Origin: Neobacillus drentensis NBRC 102427
GTDB lineage: Bacteria; Bacillota; Bacilli; Bacillales; Cytobacillaceae
Reading direction: 5' to 3'
Length of the DNA stretch: 64,000 nucleotides
Assembly (NCBI RefSeq): GCF_001591445.1
Contig: NZ_BCUX01000003.1
Span: 1 to 64,000 of the forward strand
Shown here: positions 55,711-64,000 of the stretch, one piece after another
Layout of the letters: each line of letters starts with the position of its first letter
Position numbering within the stretch: position 1 is the stretch's first letter
Position numbers and translations under genes: made by a program
The notes under the pieces: generated by a model
Seen by the model: only the letters and a program-made list of their open reading frames with translations
What the model was told of the DNA's origin: nothing
Database searches by the model: none

Positions 55711-58700
55711 TTACCTTACCACAGCTTCCTCTCCCTGGTAAATCCGAAAGGCTGGAACAATCGTATCCGAAACAATTTCTTTTCCTTTTTCACGAATGAA
55801 GTCCAATTTATAATAGGCATCAAATCTTTGGCTGATTTCCGTTTTCACCAGTTCAGGCGGAGTGACGACGATGAATTGGAACTTCAGTTTTTCGGCTACA
55901 GCGAAAATCGGATCAAGAACATGGGCCGATGCAGCTTGTCCGAACGGATTATCACATACTAACGGAACCCAGCTTTGATCGGTTTCACTTTTAACCGATA
56001 ATAACATCATCATCATCACCATTCGAGCAGATAACTTCTGTCCGCCGCTGCCGTCGGATTTCGTCCTTGAACCTTGATTAATGGTCTGCCACGTTGAGTA
56101 ATGCTCTTTTTGCGGTTTCCCGTACATAAAGGCATTATCTGTTCTCATATTATAGACGAGCAGCTCAGGATATCGATTTCGAAGGGATACAAATAAAATT
56201 TGCTCATCACTTATCAGTTGTTTTATTTCATCGTCTAATGCTCGATTATGATCATCAATCATATCAAATTGTTTAGTGATTTTGTTAATGGCAGCGACAA
56301 AATGCTGCTTCAGCAATGGCTCAATATCTTCCGCCTTTTTGGGTAAGATGTCTTCTTTAAGCTGGACGAGCGGAAACGAACCTCGTTCATTTTTCAACTT
56401 CATTTTTGCAATCATGGAACGAATCGCCTCTGCAATGCTCATCACTTTCATGCTGGCACGGCTGGCCCAGAAGTTTTGCGCCTTTTCTGCCCTTTCCTTG
56501 TCGCGTTCTAATTGCTCCAATCCACTTTGTGAAAAACGCTTCATGTTTTTAACAATCGTCTGAATATGCGTATAATGCCTTGTATCCATATGATCTAACG
56601 TCGTTAATACTTCATTTTTAAACCGAATCTCCCAATCTTTTCCTTCAATCGTGAGTTTTAAGTTCCTTAAAGATTGGTCGATTTTCGCATGCTTCTCTTG
56701 GCCTTCTTCCTGGATCGCTTGGTGTTCTTCACACCAGGATAAGATACATGCTTTACCTTGACTGTTTATTTTTTCTAGGTCCTCAGTCGTAAATGCTGCT
56801 GCTTCCTCTTTTAGGATAACGGATAAGGTTAACAAATCTCCTTCGTACCCGGCAATATTTGTTTCCGTTTCTTTTTGGCGTTTCTCTGCCTGCTTTACTT
56901 CCTCTTTCGTTAATTTCGTTTGGTCTTTAATTTCTACTGCTTTTACTTCTAAATCAAGGTCTTCCCATTGTTCAGGCTGTTTTTCATACTTTTCGACTTT
57001 CTTTCCAGACTTATCACGCTGTTCAGTCGCGTGCTTTAAGGACGTTTCCGCTACGGTAACAGCCGTTCCTTGTTCCCGTTCATCTTTTTCCGCAGACTTC
57101 GCTTCCTTCTGTGCCGTTTGCAACATATTTTCTAATATACTTAGAGGTTCATCTGGTTCTTTTGCTTGATTCCAATCTTGATCATGGGCATTGAGTTTTT
57201 TCTCTAATTTGTTTTGCTGCTTTTGTTCGGTTTCTTTTTTTGCTTGAAGAACGAGTAATTCTCTAGCCTGTTCTTCTTTCGATTTTTGAAGCTGTTTTAG
57301 TTCCCCGATACTTCCGTTTATCTCTTGTAATAAATGTGGAGATAGATGAGGGACCTCATCAGATAGGTCTGCTTTTTCATCAGCAGGAAAAACAGCTTCT
57401 TCAATATATAACCTAATTTCCTTTATCGCTTGTTCGGTTGTAAGCTTCCATTCTACATAGGTTTGATTCCACTGGTTTTGCAGTTCAACTGTCTGTTGGT
57501 GCTCTTTTCCTATTTCTTGCTGCTGTAGTCCTAAGGCTTCTTTTTGTTTCTCTTTTTCTAGTTTTACCCGTTTATTTTCTTGATGAAGAGTTTTTTCTTG
57601 ATCAAACTCCTCTAACGTTTCAACATTTCTTGTAAGCTTTTCTATCCTACTGTTTGTCTTTTCCAGCTGTTCTTTTAGCCCAAGCTGTAATTCTTTTTCT
57701 TTTTGTTCTTGTGTTTTGATTTCTTGTAATTTCGTTTTCTTAGAAAGAAGAGCGTTTTGTTCCTGCTTGAAAGCTTTTTCGATATCACTAGAAAGCTCAC
57801 TTGATATAAACCGATCGATTTCTTTTAAAATTCGACGTAAAGAGGTTTCTGATTTTTCTATTTCAACGAGCGTATCTTTCTTTTCTTCAATTTGTTTCGC
57901 AATCGTTATTTTCCAGCTAGTGAATTGATTCTTATCACTTAATAGCTCTTTCTCGGTTCCGTTAATGATCACAAAGGATGGTTGGTGCTTTTCTCCGTCC
58001 ATTTCTTCGCGCAGGAAAATTGGAACAGGACTTTTAAACATTTTTCCTGTAAGAACCTGCTGATTAATTTTTTGCCATTGCTGACCGCTTACGACCAACC
58101 CGTATGGAAGGAGCGGATTCGTCATCAGGGAATGAGCCATATCCTCTGGATTTAATGATTGGAGAAATTGGGCTCCATAAAACACATCAATTCCAGTCTT
58201 CTCATCAATCCATTCCTTTAATTCTTTCACGTCTTTATTTGAGATCCAGAAGGGTTCATCGTTTAAGGAATGGTCGAGTTGTGTTTCCCAAAGTTCCTTT
58301 TTTATTTGTTCAGCTTGTTGTCGGTTAGTGCCAAGTATTTCTTCTATTTGTATAGCGTACTTCGATAAGAGTGAGTGAGTAAACGGAGCTGTGACGTCAT
58401 CAATTAGCCCAAGAAGTTTTTCTAATAGTTTTGCTTCCTTTTGCTTTTGTCCTTCATTAACTGTCTTTAATTCTTCACATTTTTCCTCTGAAAACTGTAT
58501 GGATTGGATGAGCGTACCATGTGATGTAGCCAGTTGATTTTGCTTTTCATTAGAATCCTTATCTTTTGCTTGCAACTCTACTAATCTAGCCTTTTTGTCT
58601 TCAATTTGTTTAGACAGACTCAGGGTTAAGCCCTTTAAGTCATAGGTTAAGCGATCGCCAAATTCTTGGATGAGTGCTGCTTCCTTCGTCTCAAAGGTAT

Positions 58701-60177
58701 GCATTTGTGTATATAGAAAATCTATTTCCGTACTTAGCTGAGCAATGTCTTTTGTCTTTTGTTTATCCTGCTGCAACAGCCCCGTAGCTTTTTTATTTAA
58801 GAACTTTTTATATCCTAAATACTGTTTAACACCTTCTTGAATCGATAGATAGGATTGATTCCATAGCTTTCTTGCTTCTTGTTTAATTTCATCCATTCTT
58901 TGATTCACTTGCTCTAAGCCGCTATTTTGTTCCAATGTCGCGATTTGCTGTGAAAGAGCGCGAATACTTTGTTCGTTTTCATTCCACTCTTTTAATAACA
59001 GCTGAAAGTCCAGTTGTGCTTTTCGTTCCTGTTTCACTTTAACGATTGCTTGTAAGGAAGTATGTTTCTCTCTTTCTTCCACTAATTTCTTATCCCAATC
59101 CATGACATCTCTGTGTGCTTTTGCAAACTCTAGATTTTCTTTTTGAAAGCGTAAATCTGCCTGCCTGATGATTAATTTCTCCAAGTCCTTTTCTAAAGTA
59201 AGCAGCGTTTCTTCTTCCGATTGCTTTAAATGCTGCAAGGCACCAAGCAGTTGTCTTCCTGCCTGTATACTGGAATGAACAATTTCTTTATGTTCAACAC
59301 CTTTAGCCAAGTGCTCTTCAAATGGAATAATGTCTTCTAAAAATTCTTTATGGGCTTGCTCTCTTTTTAAAAGAATAGGCAAGTCCTTCGCGATACTGGC
59401 CTGGCTCTTAAATATCTCGACAAGATCGTTACTTTGATGTTCAGTTCGATGTAAGACTTGACTAATCGTAGGTATGATTCGCTTTTGGAACAGGGAATGA
59501 TCATCCTCAGCACCCTCGAAGTATTTCCCAACTCCGCCTTCGTCCTTATTTATTTCCTTCATAATATCCCAATCTTTACGGTTAATTCCGTATGTATCAA
59601 GGATACGATAGTGTTTTTTCGTATCTCGATACACGTCATATCCATTCCATTTTAAGTAGTCCTTCAAGCTTTCCGTGTCAGCAACCTCACCATTCTCATA
59701 GAGTGGGATATGCTCGAGTGCTGCCTCGTCTTTCCGTTCAAATTCTCTTGTATAAAAAGTAATATTTGGAACAATCTTTGCCTCCTGTTCCAATGTTTTA
59801 CTTTCCATTCCACTTTCTTCACTCATGGAGATCCGCTGTTCTGCTGAGAACATTCCTCCAGTTACCAGAGACGCATGGTCTGCACCGTCCAATTCCCACT
59901 GAATAAGTACATGAAAGGTATAGGGAATAAATTGCTCTTTATTATTAAAGAAGAATTGCTGATAATATCGATTGTTTTGTTTTCCCCATGAAGTTCCAGG
60001 CTTAAGTATTTGGAAAATGGTCTGAAGGAAGACACCTTTCCCACCCCCATTCATCATCGCAATGAGGCCATTTGTTGATGTCTCATCATTATGAAAATTA
60101 AAAGTGGTATCTTTGTATTGCTTTTGCATGCCATCATATTTCAGGCCGACAATTCTAATTCGATGGATTTTCGGCAT
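55711..60177 (-). CDS. jetC: Wadjet protein JetC, SMC/MukB-like ATPase
   Basis: 1488-residue SMC-family motor. Head parts: a variant Walker A NGGGKGV at 43-49, signature GSGGQKLSARM at 1376-1386, and Walker B LVCDNPFGQA with Asp1409 (DNPFG instead of the usual DE, as in MukB/JetC-like proteins). Between lie very long coiled coils rich in Glu, Gln and Lys, broken near the middle by a globular hinge (about 600-760). In Wadjet, JetABC extrudes DNA loops on small circular DNA and JetD cuts it, restricting plasmids. Start set by GGAGG; overlaps jetB by 23 bp. The frame is complete, with no visible damage. Confidence 0.92.
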   Translation of the reverse strand: MPKIHRIRIVGLKYDGMQKQYKDTTFNFHNDETSTNGLIAMMNGGGKGVFLQTIFQILKPGTSWGKQNNRYYQQFFFNNKEQFIPYTFHVLIQWELDGADHASLVTGGMFSAEQRISMSEESGMESKTLEQEAKIVPNITFYTREFERKDEAALEHIPLYENGEVADTESLKDYLKWNGYDVYRDTKKHYRILDTYGINRKDWDIMKEINKDEGGVGKYFEGAEDDHSLFQKRIIPTISQVLHRTEHQSNDLVEIFKSQASIAKDLPILLKREQAHKEFLEDIIPFEEHLAKGVEHKEIVHSSIQAGRQLLGALQHLKQSEEETLLTLEKDLEKLIIRQADLRFQKENLEFAKAHRDVMDWDKKLVEEREKHTSLQAIVKVKQERKAQLDFQLLLKEWNENEQSIRALSQQIATLEQNSGLEQVNQRMDEIKQEARKLWNQSYLSIQEGVKQYLGYKKFLNKKATGLLQQDKQKTKDIAQLSTEIDFLYTQMHTFETKEAALIQEFGDRLTYDLKGLTLSLSKQIEDKKARLVELQAKDKDSNEKQNQLATSHGTLIQSIQFSEEKCEELKTVNEGQKQKEAKLLEKLLGLIDDVTAPFTHSLLSKYAIQIEEILGTNRQQAEQIKKELWETQLDHSLNDEPFWISNKDVKELKEWIDEKTGIDVFYGAQFLQSLNPEDMAHSLMTNPLLPYGLVVSGQQWQKINQQVLTGKMFKSPVPIFLREEMDGEKHQPSFVIINGTEKELLSDKNQFTSWKITIAKQIEEKKDTLVEIEKSETSLRRILKEIDRFISSELSSDIEKAFKQEQNALLSKKTKLQEIKTQEQKEKELQLGLKEQLEKTNSRIEKLTRNVETLEEFDQEKTLHQENKRVKLEKEKQKEALGLQQQEIGKEHQQTVELQNQWNQTYVEWKLTTEQAIKEIRLYIEEAVFPADEKADLSDEVPHLSPHLLQEINGSIGELKQLQKSKEEQARELLVLQAKKETEQKQQNKLEKKLNAHDQDWNQAKEPDEPLSILENMLQTAQKEAKSAEKDEREQGTAVTVAETSLKHATEQRDKSGKKVEKYEKQPEQWEDLDLEVKAVEIKDQTKLTKEEVKQAEKRQKETETNIAGYEGDLLTLSVILKEEAAAFTTEDLEKINSQGKACILSWCEEHQAIQEEGQEKHAKIDQSLRNLKLTIEGKDWEIRFKNEVLTTLDHMDTRHYTHIQTIVKNMKRFSQSGLEQLERDKERAEKAQNFWASRASMKVMSIAEAIRSMIAKMKLKNERGSFPLVQLKEDILPKKAEDIEPLLKQHFVAAINKITKQFDMIDDHNRALDDEIKQLISDEQILFVSLRNRYPELLVYNMRTDNAFMYGKPQKEHYSTWQTINQGSRTKSDGSGGQKLSARMVMMMMLLSVKSETDQSWVPLVCDNPFGQAASAHVLDPIFAVAEKLKFQFIVVTPPELVKTEISQRFDAYYKLDFIREKGKEIVSDTIVPAFRIYQGEEAVVR

Positions 60178-60901
60178 GCATATCCTCCTCTGTAGTCATT
60201 AATTTTTTTAATAATTCATAACGGTCATAATCGTGATATAGGTATTCAATTCGCTCAAATAGTTCCGTTTTAGGAATCACCTTAGCTATATCGTCCCGAT
60301 CCAGAATGACGATCAGCCCCTCCGTCTCTAACAAGCGCATGGCTATGGCTATTAAACCGATTCTGGTACGTCGATTGCCTTTTTTAATCCCATAATCATC
60401 CGTGTCAACCTCCATGTATTTCCAGGCGGTGACAACTTCCTTCATATCGATTCTTTCTTCTTCTCCGAAGCTGGGGTTCGTTTTAAGAATGCTATCCCAA
60501 TTCATTATGAGGTCATTGACAGACCGCTCTAATGCGTAGTAGCTAATCCCTTCCCGCTTCGTGCGGATTTTTGCCGCCTGATTGCGGTCGATGGCCGCTA
60601 AAAAAGACATAATGACAATGCTAATTAGATGAAAGTGCTTTTTCGTTTCGATTTGCTTATGCTTTTCTTTCATATGGGTAAAATTCGTAGCAAAAACAGA
60701 ACCAGTTGGCTGGACAACTAATTGGATGCGCTTTGGCGATTCAATGATATATGTACCTGATTCGTCTGCTAATAAGAGAACTGTCTGTCGCACTTCCGGA
60801 TCAAAATAAGTCTGAAAGTGTTCACTATTTTCGTCGATTACTTTATCTTTTAATAAAGTAAAATAGACAGCGGATGCTCTTTTAATACTTTCTGCACTCA
60901 T
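60155..60901 (-). CDS. jetB: Wadjet protein JetB, KITE/MukE-like subunit
   Basis: 248 residues from the ATG at 60901, chosen because AGGAGG lies right before it and it overlaps the jetA stop as ATGA; a start at 60922 is possible. Mostly helical with a winged-helix-like C terminus (GLIAIAMRLLETEGLIVIL). Matches the size and place of JetB/MukE subunits, which bridge kleisin JetA and DNA. Sequence alone is not diagnostic; the call depends on its setting between jetA and jetC. Confidence 0.85.
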   Translation of the reverse strand: MSAESIKRASAVYFTLLKDKVIDENSEHFQTYFDPEVRQTVLLLADESGTYIIESPKRIQLVVQPTGSVFATNFTHMKEKHKQIETKKHFHLISIVIMSFLAAIDRNQAAKIRTKREGISYYALERSVNDLIMNWDSILKTNPSFGEEERIDMKEVVTAWKYMEVDTDDYGIKKGNRRTRIGLIAIAMRLLETEGLIVILDRDDIAKVIPKTELFERIEYLYHDYDRYELLKKLMTTEEDMHAENPSN

Positions 60902-62406
60902 TTCTTCTCCTCCTGAACACATATTTTAAAAGGGGACATTTTCATTCGATACCATTGGAAAGGCTCCGCTCGATGATCAAACTCAGTATAGATCTTTAAG
61001 CCTTCAAACGTTTGAAATTGCGGATATTCCTTCATTAATTTATGTAAGAGAATTTCTCTCTCATCGCTTAATGTCTCTTCCTTCCGATGAAGTACTTGAA
61101 CCTTCAGCGGCTTTTTATCGAACATCATCCACAAATCAATCGTTTCTGATTCTTCAAACCATAAATCCTGTACTTCAAGCGGCAGCTCCGCTAAATCAGC
61201 TAACGAAAACTCTCCGTTTGTTTGTAAAAATTGAAAAACATAACTCCATGCCTTGATAATAGAATCCCAGTTAGTCACTCGCAGACGAGTAATGCTTTCT
61301 TCTGCCTCATCTTCAATAACAACATCGATTAGTTGTTTTTCATCGAATTCTTGTTCACCCCAAATCCAATCAAGCGGCAAAATAAATTCATTCTTCGGTG
61401 AAAATAACGGAGAAAGGACTTTATCTATCGTCTCGAAACTTTTGACCCCTTCCTTCATGAACCAATTTTCATAATAATGCTCTCGAAAGGAAACCAGGCT
61501 GGTTTCCCAAAACAATGAAGGATTTTCTGCTTTTAATTTCATCTCATATGAAATATTTTGAATGACCAACTTTGCAAAACGATCATGTAATTGCCTTGTA
61601 TGACCAATTTTTTCTTGGAGCAGAATCAATTCTTTCTGAATAGAATCTACATCTTCATTCCTTCGTTTCGTTTTATCGATCATACTAGTAATGGTACGGA
61701 AATGATTTTTTTCTTCTTCAAATTGCTTTTCTATTTCCTGACGATTTTCGGCCCTTTGCCATTCCTCTTCAATCAATAAGATTTTGGGATTGTTGATCAT
61801 TTCTTTTTGAAAGGTAAATTCCTTTGCCATTAAGCGGTTTACGCGTGAAATGAGGTGATCGAGGTTTCGAGTAGCTTTTCTAAAATTACCGTTTTTAATC
61901 AGCTGCATACTGTAGAGTTGTTCAATCGTGATCGAGAACTCCTCCGCCATTTCCCTGCTCATAAAAATCATTTCCTGCGCGACATCTGTTAATTTATAAA
62001 CGATTGCCCCGCCCAATTCTAAATTCGTATATAATTCATCCATTGTCACATAGCGAAAGGTTTGTGTCTCCCAGGATTGTCTTATTTCATCATAATATAA
62101 GGCTTCAAAGGGCTTACTATATTCTTCTTTCCCCTGATATAAAAGCCCGCTTGTAATCCGTTCCATTTGTTTATCGTCTGCCAAAAGCTTCATTTGCTTA
62201 ATGGATTCTTCGACCATATACTTGATATCTGATTTGCGCCTTTGATCATCATCATTTAATTCTCGATAAAAGATGATGAGGAGCACTTGCATGAGAATGG
62301 TTTGGATATGAGGTTTCAGCTCCCCAACTTCCATTCCCCTCCCAAGCTCAAACAGTGGATTTAATCGTTGCATTCGCTTCCCGAAGCCTTCCCATGATTC
62401 GTTCAC
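60898..62406 (-). CDS. jetA: Wadjet protein JetA, kleisin/MukF-like subunit
   Basis: 502 residues from the GTG at 62406, preferred because GGAGG stands eight bases upstream and GTGA overlaps the jetD stop; ATG 62421 is an alternative. An N-terminal winged-helix-like dimer domain (FELGRGMEVGELKPHIQTIL), a helical and coiled middle with FEEEKNHFRTITSMIDKTKR, and a C-terminal winged helix fit a MukF-like kleisin that joins the two JetC heads. Identity is inferred from size, layout and neighbours. Confidence 0.85.
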   Translation of the reverse strand: MNESWEGFGKRMQRLNPLFELGRGMEVGELKPHIQTILMQVLLIIFYRELNDDDQRRKSDIKYMVEESIKQMKLLADDKQMERITSGLLYQGKEEYSKPFEALYYDEIRQSWETQTFRYVTMDELYTNLELGGAIVYKLTDVAQEMIFMSREMAEEFSITIEQLYSMQLIKNGNFRKATRNLDHLISRVNRLMAKEFTFQKEMINNPKILLIEEEWQRAENRQEIEKQFEEEKNHFRTITSMIDKTKRRNEDVDSIQKELILLQEKIGHTRQLHDRFAKLVIQNISYEMKLKAENPSLFWETSLVSFREHYYENWFMKEGVKSFETIDKVLSPLFSPKNEFILPLDWIWGEQEFDEKQLIDVVIEDEAEESITRLRVTNWDSIIKAWSYVFQFLQTNGEFSLADLAELPLEVQDLWFEESETIDLWMMFDKKPLKVQVLHRKEETLSDEREILLHKLMKEYPQFQTFEGLKIYTEFDHRAEPFQWYRMKMSPFKICVQEEKK

Positions 62407-63476
62407 GTCCATCTCCTCCATGTTTCTATATTTAAGACTTCTTGTGGGATCCGCTTATTTTCCTGCCATAATTGCTGTAATAGTACTTGCTCCTCTTCCG
62501 TAAACCATTGAAAGAATGAATCACGGTATTTGATATTTTGTGTTTGTCCTTGTTTTTGTTCATTTCTTTGTTCTAGAAACTCAAGCATTTTGCGATAAAT
62601 TTTCAAGGCAGGCTGTATACAGCAATCAGGGTATTTTTCGATAAGCCGAATCATGATCCCGTAACCCGCGGCATCAAGGTCTCCTGCGTAATAGAAAAGA
62701 TAGGATTTAGCTGGAAACATTCGAAAGAAAAATGAAAAGCTCCGCTCAATTTTAGTTCCTTCACCATAAATAATCAGTTCTGGTTCATAATCGAGTTGAT
62801 TGGCTTCCAATAACTTAATGGAAGTATGGAAGAACGATAGATTCTCAACAATCAGTACCCGCTGAATATCTTTTATTTCTTTCCCTTGTTTCAGCCAAAA
62901 TACAAAAGGTTCCCCGTAATTCACCATTTTAAGCTGCGCTTCTGATATGCCAATTCTGGCTAAGAAGCATTTTCCATCAGGAAAACTATCATTGTCGAGT
63001 AAGAATTTTTCATGGCCAAAGAGTTCCAGACTTCTTTCTTCGACTGACACAATTTCCCGTTCCAAACTGGACCTTAGAAAAGAATATACATTCTGGATTC
63101 GATTCCATTCATTTTTCGTCTGCCATTCTGGATGCCGTTCATAAAAGGAAAAATCAAACAGATCACCTAATTTCATCATCTCGAGACGATCCCATTTGTT
63201 TTCCTGAACTTTTATATTGACCCAGTAATATAAGGCTAGCGCCGGGTTTCTTCCATTATATTGATTATTTTGGATGGGAATCAGTTGTCCTTCCCTTTGC
63301 AATGTTTCAACTGCACGGTAAAACAACGAATAACCGTCCATCTCAAAATAATTATCCAAAAGCCTGCGTAACTGAAGTTCTAAATCGTTACTATTTATTT
63401 TCTTCTTTTGGTTAGGGTGTTGAATATCAGCTATAAATCCTCTCACCCGTGTTTCAATGATGTTGATTGTACTCAC
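62403..63476 (-). CDS. jetD: Wadjet protein JetD, TOPRIM endonuclease
   Basis: 357 residues. The C-terminal TOPRIM domain is clear: VLIVENLSFF with Glu211, LIIYGEGTKI, and AGDLDAAGYGI with D266 and D268. These match the metal-binding residues of the topoisomerase VI-like nuclease that linearises plasmid DNA in Wadjet. N-terminal part: an arm and winged-helix region. It is the first gene of the operon (GTG start), whereas the B. cereus-type operon has jetD last, so the subtype probably differs. Followed by jetA with a 4-bp overlap. Confidence 0.92.
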   Translation of the reverse strand: MSTINIIETRVRGFIADIQHPNQKKKINSNDLELQLRRLLDNYFEMDGYSLFYRAVETLQREGQLIPIQNNQYNGRNPALALYYWVNIKVQENKWDRLEMMKLGDLFDFSFYERHPEWQTKNEWNRIQNVYSFLRSSLEREIVSVEERSLELFGHEKFLLDNDSFPDGKCFLARIGISEAQLKMVNYGEPFVFWLKQGKEIKDIQRVLIVENLSFFHTSIKLLEANQLDYEPELIIYGEGTKIERSFSFFFRMFPAKSYLFYYAGDLDAAGYGIMIRLIEKYPDCCIQPALKIYRKMLEFLEQRNEQKQGQTQNIKYRDSFFQWFTEEEQVLLQQLWQENKRIPQEVLNIETWRRWT

Positions 63477-63538
63477 CCACTTAAATCTTCATAGAGTTAT
63501 AGAAATAGACTCTTATTATCCAATTTGGACATCCTTAT

Positions 63539-63569
63539 ATTATAAACTAGTTGCGTTATCGTTTGTAAA
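63539..63569 (-). promoter_or_regulatory. Candidate promoter of the Wadjet operon
   Basis: Minus strand TTTACA (63564-63569), then either TTTATA with a 17-bp spacer or TATAAT (63539-63544) with 19. It lies 63-93 bp upstream of the jetD start. Confidence 0.5.
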
Positions 63570-63609
63570 TGAAATTTTTTTATATAATGGTCTGCTATAA
63601 CAGGACAAA

Positions 63610-63643
63610 TAAAAAAAGCCCTAAATCAATGGATGGGGCTTTT
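63610..63643 (-). terminator. Terminator after the small gene at 63.7 kb
   Basis: Stem AAAAGCCC (63614-63621) and GGGGCTTTT (63635-63643) followed on the minus strand by seven U residues. It insulates the Wadjet operon from upstream transcription. Confidence 0.85.
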
Positions 63644-63659
63644 AAAATCTAATATTGAT

Positions 63660-63842
63660 TTATTTATATTCTTGATCTGGCAATCTGTCCTCTTTTGTTT
63701 TTGATTCTATAACATGAACAAGTTCTTCTATTATATCGTTTAAACTCATAATGCTTGTATCTTTTCTTAAAATGCTAGAAGTTTTGTATAGTAAGGTTTT
63801 TTCTTGTTCACTCATAAATATAGTTTTTTCTTTTTCATCCAT
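63660..63842 (-). CDS. Small hypothetical protein, 60 residues
   Basis: From the ATG at 63842, set by GGAGGG eight bases upstream, the protein is acidic and helical, beginning MDEKEKTIFMSEQEKTLLYK, with MSLNDIIEELVHVIES near the end. The latter could be a small DNA-binding helix pair, but I recognise no family. Own terminator downstream. It lies immediately upstream of the Wadjet operon on the same strand. Confidence 0.6.
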   Translation of the reverse strand: MDEKEKTIFMSEQEKTLLYKTSSILRKDTSIMSLNDIIEELVHVIESKTKEDRLPDQEYK

Positions 63843-64000
63843 ACGTATCCCTCCATTTTTAATAAAATGCTGAATTTTAATTCTAGGCGTTAAACCCAAT
63901 TTATTTCTTGGAAGATCAATGAATAAAGAATAAATTCTAATCTAATTTAATATACTGATGTAAAACTTTTCTATAATCATTGATGGGTGATTCATTAATT

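Overview
The window is low-GC Gram-positive chromosomal DNA, most like a Bacillus/Neobacillus-type member of the Bacillaceae. The evidence is strong AGGAGG ribosome binding sites, cre-type operators, a CwlJ spore germination hydrolase, a glycine riboswitch, a glg operon in the Bacillus order, YesM/YesN-type sugar regulators and Bacillus-type intergenic repeats. I found no rRNA, tRNA or CRISPR array.

Region by region. (1) 0.1-13.3 kb, minus strand: a long catabolic cluster for tryptophan, kynurenine and anthranilate. Read 5' to 3' it holds an aromatic-acid MFS importer, an FADH2-dependent anthranilate 3-hydroxylase, a stand-alone FAD synthetase domain, a flavin reductase, 3-hydroxyanthranilate 3,4-dioxygenase, ACMS decarboxylase, 2-aminomuconate deaminase, 2-aminomuconate semialdehyde dehydrogenase, oxopentenoate hydratase, oxalocrotonate decarboxylase, kynureninase, an amino-acid permease and tryptophan 2,3-dioxygenase. 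Kynurenine formamidase and the final aldolase and acetaldehyde dehydrogenase are not next to it. Two Crp/Fnr-type regulators are encoded divergently at 13.6-14.9 kb, and dyads lie near -41 of two candidate promoters. (2) 14.9-24.8 kb: a histidine-kinase remnant, an SGNH esterase, a J-domain protein with two HTH-like repeats, a two-domain isoprenoid synthase, a DRE-TIM aldolase, a GlcD-type oxidase and a permease under a glycine riboswitch. (3) 24.9-31.4 kb: a stand-alone ftsZ, cwlJ, and a decayed glycogen operon in which glgA and glgD are intact but glgB and glgC survive only as a deleted fusion. (4) 31.4-41.4 kb: a DNA glycosylase, two damaged MFS genes, IS debris, then a compact meta-cleavage module (monooxygenase, hydrolase, extradiol dioxygenase) with a divergent XylR_N/V4R-PucR regulator and a perfect cre, and a Bcr/CflA efflux gene. 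(5) 41.4-47.1 kb: long-form threonine synthase, NADP glutamate dehydrogenase with a divergent LysR regulator, and an orphan phage-type helicase-loader gene. (6) 47.1-55.5 kb: a YesMN-type two-component system with a carbohydrate ABC transporter, a dehydrogenase and a YesL-like protein. (7) 55.7-63.5 kb: a complete four-gene Wadjet-type (JetDABC) SMC anti-plasmid system, followed by a small hypothetical gene.

The most interesting points are the Wadjet operon with jetD first, the nearly complete tryptophan-to-oxopentenoate route with a two-component flavin hydroxylase and its own FAD synthetase domain, the predicted Crp/Fnr-type class II promoters for that route, the second-locus FtsZ, the two-domain terpene-type enzyme and the glgB'-'glgC deletion fusion. 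All assignments come from reading motifs and family resemblance by eye; no database search was run.
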